From: JBAXTE01 sp037130365
Lineage (GTDB): Bacteria > Bacteroidota > Bacteroidia > Bacteroidales > WCHB1-69
Length of the DNA stretch: 64,000 nt
Reading direction: 5' to 3'
Assembly: GCA_037130365.1 (NCBI GenBank)
Contig: JBAXTE010000017.1
Location: 19,105-83,104, forward strand
In this document: one piece after another, positions 1 through 8,889 of the stretch
Layout of the letters: the number at the start of each line of letters is the position of its first letter
Numbering within the stretch: position 1 is the stretch's first letter
The notes under the pieces: model-generated
Database searches by the model: none
What the model saw: only the letters and a program-made list of their open reading frames with translations
What the model was told of the DNA's origin: nothing
Made by a program: the position numbers and the translations under genes

Positions 1-2845
1 TTTCAATTTTGTTAAATGCCTCTTCCAAATCTTTTTTATTTATAGGTTTGGTCAGATACTCTATTGCTCCTTCTTTGATTGGTTCTAACGAATGTTCATT
101 TGCCGAAATAATATGCACCGGAATATGCCTTATGGATGGATTTGCTTTTAATTCGAGCAATACGTCCTGCCCGTTTATACCTGGCAGACCCATATCGAGA
201 ATGATTGCTTGTGGTTTGTATTTTGCAGCAAGCAATAAACCATCTTCTCCGGTTGCTGCCGATAAGCATTTGAATCCTTTTTTGTTCGCTTGTTGTAAAA
301 GGATAGAAGCAAAATTCAGATCATCTTCAATAATGAGCACTACTTTATCATCCTTGGTTATTGAATTTCTGTCATCATCAATCGAAGGATAATTCAGGAA
401 TTTAACATCGCTTTCCTCCCGATAGTTATCGGGACGTGGTTTGTACAAAACAGTTTTTTTTACTGTTGGGGCAGAAAAATTTCTACCTGTACTGTCAGAC
501 TCCTGTTCGGGATGTATTTCCAGCGGAATAATGATTGAAAAAGTTGAGCCTTCGTTTATCTTGCTACTCAATTTAATTTCAGCTCCTAATAATTTTGCGA
601 GTTCACGAGAAATCGAAAGGCCTAACCCCGTACCGCCATATTTTCTGGAAGTGCCCCCTTCGGCTTGTTGAAAAGCTTCAAATATGGCCATTTGTTTGTC
701 TTCCTGTATTCCAATACCGGTATCGGCAACAGAGAGAATCACGGTGCTTTCCGTGTATCGTTTGATACTTATACTTACACTTCCCTTTTCTGTGAATTTA
801 ATAGCATTTGAAATTAGATTTTTCAATATCTGATTCAAACGTTGTGAATCAGTGTGGATAGATTCGGGTAAATCTTTATCTAATTTTGCATCTAGCTTCA
901 ATCCTTTTTGCTCTGCATGATGTTTAAAATTGCGAATGAGGTCATCAGTGAAAATTTTCAATGATACGCGTTCAATATTTATTGACATTTTTCCTGCTTC
1001 AATCTTGGAGAGATCAAGAACTTCATTAATTAGTAAAAGCAGATCATGACCACTTTTATATATTATTTCTGCGCTTTCAACCTGGATGTTGTCCAGATTT
1101 TTTTTTCTGTTTTCAGATAGATCTTTCGATAGGATAAGCAAACTATTAAGTGGTGTTCTTAACTCATGCGACATGTTTGCAAGGAATTCCGATTTATACT
1201 TGCTGCTTATTTCGAGTTGTTTTGTTTTCTGTTCAATGTCGTTTTTTGAAGCTTCAACTTCTTTGTTTCTCTCTTCCAATGACTGGGTTTGTTCTTCCAG
1301 TTCTTCATTGGTCATTTGTAATTCTTCCTGTTGTTGCTTCAGATTTTGCGCCTGTTCTTCCAGTTCCTCATTCATTTGCTTCAATTCTTCCTGCTGTGTT
1401 TGAAGTTCTTCAGTTTGAACTTGCGTTTCTTCTAGCAATTCCTGAATGCGTTTTCTGGAAACAGCCGAATTAACACTTACAGCTATACTTTCCATAGAAA
1501 CTTTGATGAATTCCTTTTCTGTTTCGTTAAAATAATTAATGCTGCCTATTTCTATTACGCCCAATGTTTTACCTTCAAACAGGAATGGTGTAATGAGTAA
1601 ATTTTTTGGTTTGGCATTCAGAACGGCAGACGTGATGCGGATTTGCTCTTCGGTTAAATCGGTCAAAGAAATTTGTTTTTGTTCCCGCGCCACCTGACCA
1701 ATCAGTCCTTCATTCAGTGTGAATTTTTCTTTTGTGTCTTCTGATGATGAAAAGGCATATTGTCCGCTAAGCACTAGTGCATTGTCTTTATCATTTAACA
1801 GGTAAACAGCTCCTATGCTTCCTTTCAGGTAAGCGCATAAAAAACTAATTGTATTGCTTGCCAAGTCCGTAATACTTTGATCTCCTTTTAATGTTGAGTT
1901 GAGTTGGTTTTGCCCGGCAGTTAACCAATTATGTTTTTCATTTGCTGTTGTTGTTTCACGCAATGAGCGTGTCATCTTTTTTAAAGAATTACCTAAGATA
2001 TCTTTGTCTGAGCGAGGTATAAGGTCAACGGAATAATCTCCCGAAGCAACTTTGTTGGCATTTTCGGTTATTTCGCGGAAACTTTCATTCACACTTACCA
2101 GTGAATTAAATAAAGGTTTTAATTCATCATTTGTGGAATCTTCCAGTTTATCATTTGAAAACTCACGACTGGCAATTTTTTCGGCTTCTTTGGCTATCAC
2201 TGAAATTCGTTTTGTAATACTTAGAATGACCCAGAAGGAAATAATAATAGCCAGTATGATGGCAGAAATAATTAAAGCGATAATCAAACTTAAGGCAGTA
2301 TTATAAGCCTCATTATTTTCTATTTTAGCATCCTCCATGCTCTTTTCATTTTTAATAATGAGCCGATCTAATTGAATAATAGCAGCATCTCTTGCCTTTA
2401 AACCGTTCTCAATGGAAATTTTAAATGCTTCATCCTCATTATTTTTCATTGATAATAAGATGATTTCATTTAGATTAATTTTGTAACCAGCATAAGTGGT
2501 TTTAAATTCGTCCAAAATAATTTTTCCTTTTTCATCTACCAATTCTTGCAACTCGATTGTTTTTTTATCAATTATATCCAACGCCCGATAAATTTTATCT
2601 TTCGAATAATCCTTTTCAATTATATTTTTTTCCAGAATAATATTTTTTTCATTACGCGCTGCATCCAGCATAGCAATCATTATTTCATTGGAAAGATTTA
2701 CCTTTTTGGAATATAAGTTTACAATATTATTCAACCGATTGTTGGATTCGGACAATTTATTGGTCATAAAAAATGCCATAGTAATGATTAACACTATAAT
2801 GATAGTGAAACCTACGAGTAATTTGCTTCTTATTGTTAAGTTCAC
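1..2845 (-). CDS. Hybrid sensor histidine kinase with receiver domain (C-terminus cut by window edge)
   Basis: I translated this strand by eye from a GTG at 2845, 11 bases after the cheB stop; the frame stays open to base 1. Order: N-terminal membrane helix, periplasmic helical region like four-helix-bundle sensors, second membrane helix near residues 170-195, HAMP-like segment, GAF domain, a long Glu/Gln-rich coiled coil, then HisKA (SHELRTPLN, phospho-His), HATPase_c (DTGIGI, GTGLGL) and a receiver domain with the phospho-acceptor Asp in ILDMGLPG and the Lys in TKPINK. It autophosphorylates and passes phosphate to its own receiver. Further domains could lie beyond the window. It is the last gene of a cheR-cheB-kinase operon with no chemoreceptor or CheA in view, so its signal is probably not classical chemotaxis. 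The start codon is less certain than the domain calls. Confidence 0.9.
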   Translation of the reverse strand, partial: MNLTIRSKLLVGFTIIIVLIITMAFFMTNKLSESNNRLNNIVNLYSKKVNLSNEIMIAMLDAARNEKNIILEKNIIEKDYSKDKIYRALDIIDKKTIELQELVDEKGKIILDEFKTTYAGYKINLNEIILLSMKNNEDEAFKISIENGLKARDAAIIQLDRLIIKNEKSMEDAKIENNEAYNTALSLIIALIISAIILAIIISFWVILSITKRISVIAKEAEKIASREFSNDKLEDSTNDELKPLFNSLVSVNESFREITENANKVASGDYSVDLIPRSDKDILGNSLKKMTRSLRETTTANEKHNWLTAGQNQLNSTLKGDQSITDLASNTISFLCAYLKGSIGAVYLLNDKDNALVLSGQYAFSSSEDTKEKFTLNEGLIGQVAREQKQISLTDLTEEQIRITSAVLNAKPKNLLITPFLFEGKTLGVIEIGSINYFNETEKEFIKVSMESIAVSVNSAVSRKRIQELLEETQVQTEELQTQQEELKQMNEELEEQAQNLKQQQEELQMTNEELEEQTQSLEERNKEVEASKNDIEQKTKQLEISSKYKSEFLANMSHELRTPLNSLLILSKDLSENRKKNLDNIQVESAEIIYKSGHDLLLLINEVLDLSKIEAGKMSINIERVSLKIFTDDLIRNFKHHAEQKGLKLDAKLDKDLPESIHTDSQRLNQILKNLISNAIKFTEKGSVSISIKRYTESTVILSVADTGIGIQEDKQMAIFEAFQQAEGGTSRKYGGTGLGLSISRELAKLLGAEIKLSSKINEGSTFSIIIPLEIHPEQESDSTGRNFSAPTVKKTVLYKPRPDNYREESDVKFLNYPSIDDDRNSITKDDKVVLIIEDDLNFASILLQQANKKGFKCLSAATGEDGLLLAAKYKPQAIILDMGLPGINGQDVLLELKANPSIRHIPVHIISANEHSLEPIKEGAIEYLTKPINKKDLEEAFNKIE

Positions 2846-2856
2846 GATGCTGTATT

Positions 2857-3426
2857 TTAATTTTGTTTGTCTAATTTTATTAATAAATCAATTATATCCT
2901 CCAGAGATAAAATATAATCCGGCTTAATAGCCGCAATTGCCGATGCAGGCATATAAGATGATTCTGCCGTTTTGGGATCTTGTGCGATTGTTAAACCGCC
3001 GAGTTCTTTTATTCGTTTTATCCCTTTTGTTCCGTCATTATTTGAGCCTGTAAGGATCACTCCAATCAATTTGTTTCTATATGCTTCGGCGGCCGATTCA
3101 AATAATACATCAATTGATGGTCTTGAATAATTTACACGTTCATCTATCGTTAGAGAGAACGTTTTATTTCTTTCAATCATCAAATGATAATTAGGCGGAG
3201 CGATGTAAACGTTTCCATGTTCAATTTTTTCTTTTTCATCTGCTTCTTTTAAATTGAGTTTGCTGTTGTTATTTAATATTTTTATCCATTCGCTATCGGA
3301 ACGAGCGCCAATATGCTGCACTATAATAATTGGTGTAACGAAATTCTTCGGTAAAAGTGAGAATATGACTTTCATTGCATTCATTCCTCCGGAAGAAACT
3401 CCGATTACAATTGCTTCATACTTCAT
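2857..3426 (-). CDS. cheB: CheB-type protein-glutamate methylesterase, catalytic domain only
   Basis: The 189-residue protein matches the C-terminal catalytic domain of CheB: catalytic Ser in GVSSGG near residue 11, His in VQHI near residue 40, and the Asp-containing GSNNDGTKGI near residue 128. Classical CheB has an N-terminal receiver domain; here it is absent, so control must come from elsewhere, plausibly the adjacent hybrid kinase. The enzyme family hydrolyses methyl-glutamate or deamidates glutamine on receptor helices. It starts 3 bases after the cheR stop and is followed 11 bases later by the kinase, so the three are likely one transcript. The target is unknown because no methyl-accepting protein is encoded here; the helical sensor part of the kinase is a possible target, by inference. 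Confidence 0.9.
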   Translation of the reverse strand: MKYEAIVIGVSSGGMNAMKVIFSLLPKNFVTPIIIVQHIGARSDSEWIKILNNNSKLNLKEADEKEKIEHGNVYIAPPNYHLMIERNKTFSLTIDERVNYSRPSIDVLFESAAEAYRNKLIGVILTGSNNDGTKGIKRIKELGGLTIAQDPKTAESSYMPASAIAAIKPDYILSLEDIIDLLIKLDKQN

Positions 3427-3429
3427 TTT

Positions 3430-4254
3430 TTAATATTTCTTTTTGAATATTCGTTGTTTTTTATCTAGCTCAGTATATTTATCGTGCAAATCTGTAAATT
3501 GTATGCTTTCTTTTGATCCCAAACATAAAATCCCACCATTAATCAGACTATTATAAAAAATCATTTGCACTTTATTTTGCAAAGTTTTATCAAAATAAAT
3601 AAGCACATTTCTGCATAATACCATGTTCACTTCAGCAAATACGGTATCTGTAACCAAATTGTGATTTGCCCATACTATGTTTTTTTTCAAAGATTTATTC
3701 ATGATCACATGATCATAATTGGACGTATAATAATTTGAAAAAGATTCTATTCCTCCCGACAATTGATAATTGGCTGTATATTCCTTTATCATTGCATTAG
3801 AGAAAATTCCTTCTTTGGCCTGATTCAAAGCCTGTTGGTTGAAATCAGTAGCATAAATTGTAGTTCTGTCGTACAATCCTTCTTCCTGCATAATAATGGC
3901 CATTGAATAGGCTTCTTCGCCCGTTGAACAGCCAGCATGCCATATTTTTATAAACGGATAGGTTTTTAAAATAGGGATTACATTTTCTCGTAATGACTTA
4001 TAAAAGACCGGATCGCGAAACATTTCAGTTACGGTTATTGATAAGTCCTGTAAAAAGTTGGCCGCAAATATTTCATCACTCAAAACTTTAGATTGCATTT
4101 GAGAAATATCCTTTAATCCCGACATCGCCATTCTGTTTCTGATCCTACGCCTAATATGGGCTTCTGAATAATGCCTGAAGTCATAACCGTATTTCTGGTT
4201 AACAGCTTCCAATAACGATGAAATTTCAAATTCAGACGTATCTTTATTTCTCAT
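3430..4254 (-). CDS. cheR: CheR-type protein-glutamate O-methyltransferase
   Basis: The 274-residue protein has the CheR layout: an N-terminal helical domain with an Arg-rich patch (HIRRRIRNRM, residues about 33-42), then a SAM-binding Rossmann domain with HAGCSTGEEAYS near residues 106-117, a TDFN acidic motif and the NVLIYF motif near residue 217. The family transfers methyl groups from SAM to glutamates on receptor helices. It is the first gene of the cheR-cheB-kinase operon. Length is normal for CheR; no TPR or PAS extension is seen. The cognate substrate is not evident in the window. Confidence 0.92.
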   Translation of the reverse strand: MRNKDTSEFEISSLLEAVNQKYGYDFRHYSEAHIRRRIRNRMAMSGLKDISQMQSKVLSDEIFAANFLQDLSITVTEMFRDPVFYKSLRENVIPILKTYPFIKIWHAGCSTGEEAYSMAIIMQEEGLYDRTTIYATDFNQQALNQAKEGIFSNAMIKEYTANYQLSGGIESFSNYYTSNYDHVIMNKSLKKNIVWANHNLVTDTVFAEVNMVLCRNVLIYFDKTLQNKVQMIFYNSLINGGILCLGSKESIQFTDLHDKYTELDKKQRIFKKKY

Positions 4255-4486
4255 TTAACGGTACAAAATAATTTTCATAAGTACAAAGATGAGCATCTTA
4301 ATTGCGATAAGTATTACATAATTTTTTGAAAAGCTTACATAATTCACACATTATTTATTTATTGTCTATATTTAATAAGCATAGTTGCAGATTATGTTTT
4401 CAATTAATTGAAATTCAATTAATTGCAGATATCTGCGGAATTAAAGTTAATTTGGTATTGACTAGAAAAATTTTAAAGAATAAAAT

Positions 4487-4636
4487 ATGAGTTATGGTGG
4501 TCGTGTTCTGGATATGATAAACAGAATTAAACAAAATAGAGATTTATTTGAAACAAGAAAAAACAAACTAAAAAAATTCAAATCAATATTATTTATACCA
4601 ATTATATTTATAAAACAGACCAAAAATGTTTTATAA
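4487..4636 (+). CDS. Small basic protein, probably truncated by a repeat
   Basis: A 49-codon frame beginning MSYGGRVLDMINRIKQNRDL and continuing with a Lys/Arg-rich helix. From memory, the opening motif (GG, then DMxNRxxxNR) resembles short conserved Bacteroidota proteins that are usually longer, around 90-100 residues; I could not check this. The last 14 codons lie inside a dispersed palindromic repeat that begins at 4594, so the original 3' end seems to have been replaced. It may be a pseudogene or may still make a short peptide. No clear TAnnTTTG promoter is seen just upstream. Confidence 0.35.
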   Translation: MSYGGRVLDMINRIKQNRDLFETRKNKLKKFKSILFIPIIFIKQTKNVL

Positions 4637-4670
4637 ATTAGAATGGTTTACCTTCGCAAAAGCGGGGTTA
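4594..4670 (+). repeat. Long-hairpin dispersed repeat, copy A (partial)
   Basis: A 77-base segment matching 6165-6241 at 71 of 77 positions by eye, same orientation. It folds into a hairpin: the left arm from TACCAATTATATTTATAAAA pairs with the right arm ending in AGAATGGTTTA around a loop containing AGACCAA. It interrupts the small gene to its left. Beyond 4670 the match with copy B ends, but another hairpin follows at about 4678-4752, with GTTTCTGT and ACAGAAAC arms and an internal TTGGACTAT. Confidence 0.75.
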
Positions 4671-5098
4671 ATACTCGTTTCTGTACACGAAAATTGCAAT
4701 TTTCTTTACTAATAATAGAAAATAATTGGACTATTTTAAAAACAGAAACGGTATAGTTGCTTGTTTTGAAGCTGGAAATTCTAGGAAATCTGCTATGAAC
4801 TTTGAAATAAAATCAATCACTCGCCACTATAGATATAAATGTCCCACTTCAATATTAAAAAGTGCATACTTAAATGAATAGTACTAAATCACCTTTGGTG
4901 ATAATTAAAAAAATCGACACATTTTTACTTCAGATTTTGATATCTTTTTGCCAGTAAACAATTGATAAAATTGCAATTATTAATAGGCAACTTGATTCCG
5001 AAATGACGAAGAAGGATATTTCAAGTAAAATACTTTCAAAATACAATTAACAAATTTAAAATTTAATTGTTATAATGATACCTTTAAAATTAAAAAAA
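4671..5098. other. Intergenic stretch without a recognised gene
   Basis: Apart from the second hairpin at about 4678-4752 and a short palindrome ATCACC/GGTGAT near 4890, I see no convincing gene. The only start-to-stop frames are under 30 codons. The last part presumably carries the promoter of the T9SS cargo gene, but no clear TAnnTTTG box was found. Confidence 0.5.
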
Positions 5099-6136
5099 AT
5101 GAAAACTAAACTTCTACTTCTGTCAATATTCTTTTTAATGACAAACATTGTTTATAGTCAATTGGTCTCTATTCATATTATACCAATTAATCCTATTTTA
5201 CCTCAAAATACTGCTTACAATCTAAGAGCAATTGGTGTTTATGCGGATAATCACACGGAAAATGTAACAGGAAGTTGCTCTTGGACTAGTGCCAGTATTA
5301 CCATTGTGCAAGCATATAGTGCTGGACAAGCCTATCCTTTTGGAGGTGGAACTGCATTTGGAGGTGAAATTATTACTAGTAATACTGATGGGACATCAAT
5401 AATAACTGCTAATATTGGTGCAATAAGCGCGTCTACATTAGTAACTGTTTCATCGGATGTAGATAGTGATGGTGTAACGAATAGCATTGATAACTGTATT
5501 TTGACCTATAATCCAGCACAAGTAGATTCTGATGCTGATCAAATTGGTGATATGTGTGATTGTTCCCCTTCAATTCCAAACCCAGGAGATCCTTATGCTA
5601 AAGATGTAATTATTTATGCTTTTCCTAGTAACACAATCAATACTGGCCAAAAGCTTACATTTTATTCCACAGTAACTTCTTCTATAATTAATACTGCTGG
5701 TTCTGTTTTTAATTATCAATGGACAAAAAACAGTATACCAGTTGGCATTAATTCACCAGAATATATTGACAGTACATTGGTTAATGGAGATGTAATAAAT
5801 TGTATAGTGACCGATGAATATTACTGTATTCTCGGAGGTTCTCAAACTAGTAATACAATAAACATTATAATTAATCCGCTAACAGTATTTGAGAATGATT
5901 ATTTAGACGATAACATTGTTTTATTCCCAAATCCAACATTCAAATTCCTTAACTTAAAATCTAAATCAACAATCATTTTCACTAAAATTACTGATATCAA
6001 CGGAAGAACCATTTTATCTTCATCTCAAAATGACAATCAAGTCAAATTAAATATTGAAGATTTTAAATCAGGCATCTATTTCTTAAAAGTAACAACAGAA
6101 AATGGAAGTAAAATTCGGAAAATAATAATAAATTAA
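5099..6136 (+). CDS. Secreted T9SS cargo protein with thrombospondin type 3-like repeat
   Basis: The start chosen is the second Met, giving a typical leader MKTKLLLLSIFFLMTNIVYS; an ATG eight codons upstream (5075) is also possible. After the leader comes a bacterial Ig-like (Big_2-like) domain to about residue 115, then an Asp-rich calcium-binding thrombospondin type 3 repeat (DVDSDGVTNSIDNC, DSDADQIGDMCDC), a second beta-rich region, and a C-terminal type A sorting domain with the FPNPT motif and SGIYFLKV near the end. Such proteins are exported by Sec, pass the outer membrane by the type IX system and are anchored or released. No enzyme domain is seen. The gene lies between two direct copies of a long-hairpin repeat. 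Confidence 0.85.
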   Translation: MKTKLLLLSIFFLMTNIVYSQLVSIHIIPINPILPQNTAYNLRAIGVYADNHTENVTGSCSWTSASITIVQAYSAGQAYPFGGGTAFGGEIITSNTDGTSIITANIGAISASTLVTVSSDVDSDGVTNSIDNCILTYNPAQVDSDADQIGDMCDCSPSIPNPGDPYAKDVIIYAFPSNTINTGQKLTFYSTVTSSIINTAGSVFNYQWTKNSIPVGINSPEYIDSTLVNGDVINCIVTDEYYCILGGSQTSNTINIIINPLTVFENDYLDDNIVLFPNPTFKFLNLKSKSTIIFTKITDINGRTILSSSQNDNQVKLNIEDFKSGIYFLKVTTENGSKIRKIIIN

Positions 6137-6164
6137 TAACGACTAAAACACAATCTCCAAGTGT

Positions 6165-6396
6165 TATACCAATTCTATTTATAAAACAGTCCAAAGGTGT
6201 TTTATAAATTAGAATGGTTTACCCTCGCAAAAGCAGGGTTATACCATTACTTATTCCAAATTAGTCCAATAGACAATTTGGAATTTAGTTTGGCATGCCC
6301 TCGTTGTTTAACGGGGTTTAATGCTCGATGCGTAATATGCAATATTGAATTATATTTTGAATATTGGATCAATTTATATTAGCATACGGTATTACC
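6165..6396 (+). repeat. Long-hairpin dispersed repeat, copy B (fullest copy)
   Basis: The segment consists of consecutive hairpins: one at 6165-6222 with loop AGTCCAA, a second at about 6241-6296 (ATACCATTACTTATTCC paired with the GGAATTTAG arm, loop AGTCCAATAGAC), and a third ending in TTAGCATACGGTATT. The first 77 bases repeat copy A; the part from 6241 to 6394 is related to the reverse complement of 48735-48865. It fills the gap between the T9SS cargo gene and the convergent dacB gene. Short open frames across it are not supported as genes. Confidence 0.75.
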
Positions 6397-6502
6397 GTTA
6401 TAGGCTATGATAGGCTACTTCAAACCGAACAAGAAAATTGTATCACGAAATGAACATAAATTATTAAAACTTGCATATTTTGCGTGTTTTAATGATTACT
6501 CG

Positions 6503-8038
6503 TTAATCAGAGTCGGCGATTGCTATCATAAGTTTTTCCATCAAATCTCGGATAGCCGAAGATCGTTCGTTGAAGTTGTTGATAATCAATGCAAATGTAA
6601 GAAGTTTTCCATTTCTATTGGTTACATATCCACCATACGACCTTACCCGTTCAATGCTCCCACTTTTTGCTCTAAGGTTGTGAGCAGCTGCTGTTCCTTT
6701 AAACATACGCCCTATGGTTCCTGATTCGCCTGCTTCTGGGAGCGAATGAACAAATATGCCATAAGAACCACTTTTATACATCATCCTCATGTATTTACAG
6801 ATAAATTCAGGAGTAACTAAGTTGTTTCTCGAAAGGCCACTTCCATCTACATTGATCATTTCGCTTTGAGAAATACCTTGTTTAGATAGAGCTGCATCAA
6901 CGGCTCTTACCCCATTGTAATACGAACCTAAACCAAAGCGCCGATATCCTAAAGTTTTTAAAATTGCCTCAGCAAACATATTATGACTTACCTTATTTGT
7001 AAACGATGCAATAGTGTTGTATGAAGGCGAATAATAGGTATAAATCAACTTGTTAGCTGCATTAGTATCGGTTGGAGTTCTGTGTGATATTTCGCCATAT
7101 TCATTATTTGTAATAACACCATGATTAACCAAATAATTATTAAACGCTAACATAAAACTGTATTCAGGATGAAAATTAGCTCCTTTTACCAAAAAGGATG
7201 ATTGTCCTAGAGGAATAGAACCTCGCAGTTCAATTATGTTGCTATTTGGTGAAGAATAAATCACAACATTGTCCCCAGTGTTTGATGCTGCCGAAACTAC
7301 ATAATTTCGATATTCGATATTGGGTATAACCGGAAAAACCGAATCAAGAGTAGTCGGCATTCCTATACTGTCGGGAGAATGAAGCCAAACATGAATTATA
7401 TTTTCGTTAAAAGCTAAAGCAGATGCTCCAGCTCCATAATAGTTTCCCATATCGTTCCATTGCCAATTGGGAGCCATTTGTAAGTCGTCGAAAATAGATT
7501 TATTTGAAACAATTTTTCCTTCAATTTTTCGAATACCGATATCTTTAAGTTTGGCTGTAAACTGAGAAAAAATTGTATCTGGATAAGTTTGAGCCCATCG
7601 AAAACAGCAAGTTGTGGGGTCGCCGCCTCCTACAATAATTAAATCACCTTTTAAAACAGAGTCTTTGGTTATTGTACCAGAATATTCAAGTTTTGTTTTA
7701 AATCTAAAATCAGAACCCATCTGTAAATAGCCAACGCCAGTAGTAATAGATTTCATCAGCGAAGCAGGAATTAGTAGCATTTTTTGGTTATGAGCTGCAA
7801 TAACTTTTCCCGAATTAGCATCGGCAACCATAATTCCCCATGATGCATTTTTAAGCAAATCACATGAATCGGATGCAGATATTAAATTAATCAACTTTTT
7901 TCTTCCTGGAAATGCGGCTAACGAATCTGGCTTTTCTACATGAACAGATTTAATATTCTTAAGGTAAGAAGGACGATATTGGCTGTATGAATAGCTAATT
8001 TCTAAAAAGAATAAACAGAAAAAGAAGAAACTTCGCAT
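6503..8038 (-). CDS. dacB: D-alanyl-D-alanine carboxypeptidase/endopeptidase, PBP4 family (peptidase S13)
   Basis: The 511-residue exported enzyme trims peptidoglycan peptides in the periplasm. The three penicillin-binding motifs are present: SLMK (SxxK, nucleophile Ser, near residue 95), SRN (SxN, in GSGLSRNN) and KSG (KTG equivalent) in LRAKSGSIERV near the C-terminus. The long insert between SxxK and SxN is typical of S13 enzymes. I place the start at the ATG at 8038, giving the leader MRSFFFFCLFFLEISYSYSQ; an upstream TTG at 8071 lies before the promoter box TAAGTTTG (8059-8066) and cannot be in the transcript. It is monocistronic and convergent with the repeat-flanked region. Confidence 0.92.
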   Translation of the reverse strand: MRSFFFFCLFFLEISYSYSQYRPSYLKNIKSVHVEKPDSLAAFPGRKKLINLISASDSCDLLKNASWGIMVADANSGKVIAAHNQKMLLIPASLMKSITTGVGYLQMGSDFRFKTKLEYSGTITKDSVLKGDLIIVGGGDPTTCCFRWAQTYPDTIFSQFTAKLKDIGIRKIEGKIVSNKSIFDDLQMAPNWQWNDMGNYYGAGASALAFNENIIHVWLHSPDSIGMPTTLDSVFPVIPNIEYRNYVVSAASNTGDNVVIYSSPNSNIIELRGSIPLGQSSFLVKGANFHPEYSFMLAFNNYLVNHGVITNNEYGEISHRTPTDTNAANKLIYTYYSPSYNTIASFTNKVSHNMFAEAILKTLGYRRFGLGSYYNGVRAVDAALSKQGISQSEMINVDGSGLSRNNLVTPEFICKYMRMMYKSGSYGIFVHSLPEAGESGTIGRMFKGTAAAHNLRAKSGSIERVRSYGGYVTNRNGKLLTFALIINNFNERSSAIRDLMEKLMIAIADSD

Positions 8039-8058
8039 TTTGAAAATATTTAGTTTCA

Positions 8059-8089
8059 CAAACTTAATCAACTTTTAGGTATTTTGCAA
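8059..8089 (-). promoter_or_regulatory. Bacteroidota-type promoter for dacB
   Basis: On the minus strand TAAGTTTG (8066-8059) matches the TAnnTTTG -7 box, and TTG at 8089-8087 lies 20 bases upstream as a -33 element. The dacB ATG follows about 20 bases downstream of the box, so this site fixes the start. Confidence 0.6.
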
Positions 8090-8178
8090 CAATAAATTAG
8101 AACTTCCAATCTCGCAATCATTAAAAATTAATATTTTTCAAACTTAATTTGAATGTTTTAATATTCCAAAAGTTTTCA

Positions 8179-8186
8179 TATTTTTG
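8179..8186 (+). promoter_or_regulatory. Promoter -7 box for the tatD-tcdA pair
   Basis: TATTTTTG matches TAnnTTTG and lies 43 bases before the tatD-like ATG. No clear TTG is seen at the right spacing upstream. Confidence 0.45.
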
Positions 8187-8229
8187 CATCCATTATTTCT
8201 AATCTATGAAACAATAATTCTTATGAAAA

Positions 8230-8889
8230 ATGTTTTCTAACAATTGTTTTATCAACGTTCACACCCATTGTGCAACAACAACCGAGGATATTACTGCAAT
8301 TGTAAATACCGATTATAAATCAGTTCCAACGGAAATTGGGGTCTTTAGTTTTGGAATTCATCCATGGCATATTGAAGAAAATCCTCTAACTGAATCTTTG
8401 CCCATGCTAATGCAAGCAATTGCTAGCCCTAATGCAATCGCTATTGGTGAAGCTGGTTTAGACCGTGTAATTGGAACTTCTTTTGAGTTGCAAGAAAAAT
8501 ATTTTAAAGCACAAATCAGTATTTCGGAGTATTACAAAAAACCAATGATTCTTCATTGTGTAAAAGCGTATTCTGATATTCAAATGATTCGGAAAGCTGG
8601 TAACTATAAAATGCCTTGGATTTTGCACGGTTTTAATGCAAACAAACAAATGGCAGATCAACTTATCAAATTAAATATGTATTTTTCGTTTGGTAAAGCA
8701 ATCTTAGACCCAGAATCGAAGGCGGCGCAAGTTTTTCCACTGATACCAATAAAATGCATTTTTTTAGAAACCGACGATAGCGATATTGATATTCGTGATT
8801 TATATACCGAAGCAGCAAAACTTCGTGGAATTACATTAGAAGTATTAAAACAAAAAATTGCCGATAACGCACGCCAATGTTTTAAATAA
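8230..8889 (+). CDS. TatD family metal-dependent hydrolase
   Basis: The 219-residue protein has the TatD pattern: metal-binding HTH near residue 12 (NVHTH), GIHPWH near residue 44, GEAGLDR near residue 75 with the metal-ligand Glu, LHC near residue 102, LHGF near residue 126 and the metal-ligand Asp in ETDDSD near residue 182. The family includes 3'-5' DNases, but exact substrates vary. It is shorter than E. coli TatD (about 260 residues), as is common for a Bacteroidota subgroup. Its stop overlaps the tcdA start by one base (TAATG), so the two are probably translationally coupled. Confidence 0.85.
   Translation: MFSNNCFINVHTHCATTTEDITAIVNTDYKSVPTEIGVFSFGIHPWHIEENPLTESLPMLMQAIASPNAIAIGEAGLDRVIGTSFELQEKYFKAQISISEYYKKPMILHCVKAYSDIQMIRKAGNYKMPWILHGFNANKQMADQLIKLNMYFSFGKAILDPESKAAQVFPLIPIKCIFLETDDSDIDIRDLYTEAAKLRGITLEVLKQKIADNARQCFK

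Noticed and set aside
9..2927. Several plus-strand reading frames, some rich in Ser, Cys and Phe
   Set aside because: They are the antisense of the kinase, whose coiled coil gives low-complexity sequence on the other strand.
6197..6724. Two plus-strand frames between the T9SS cargo gene and dacB
   Set aside because: The first lies in the hairpin repeat and the second is antisense to dacB; neither has a recognisable motif or promoter.
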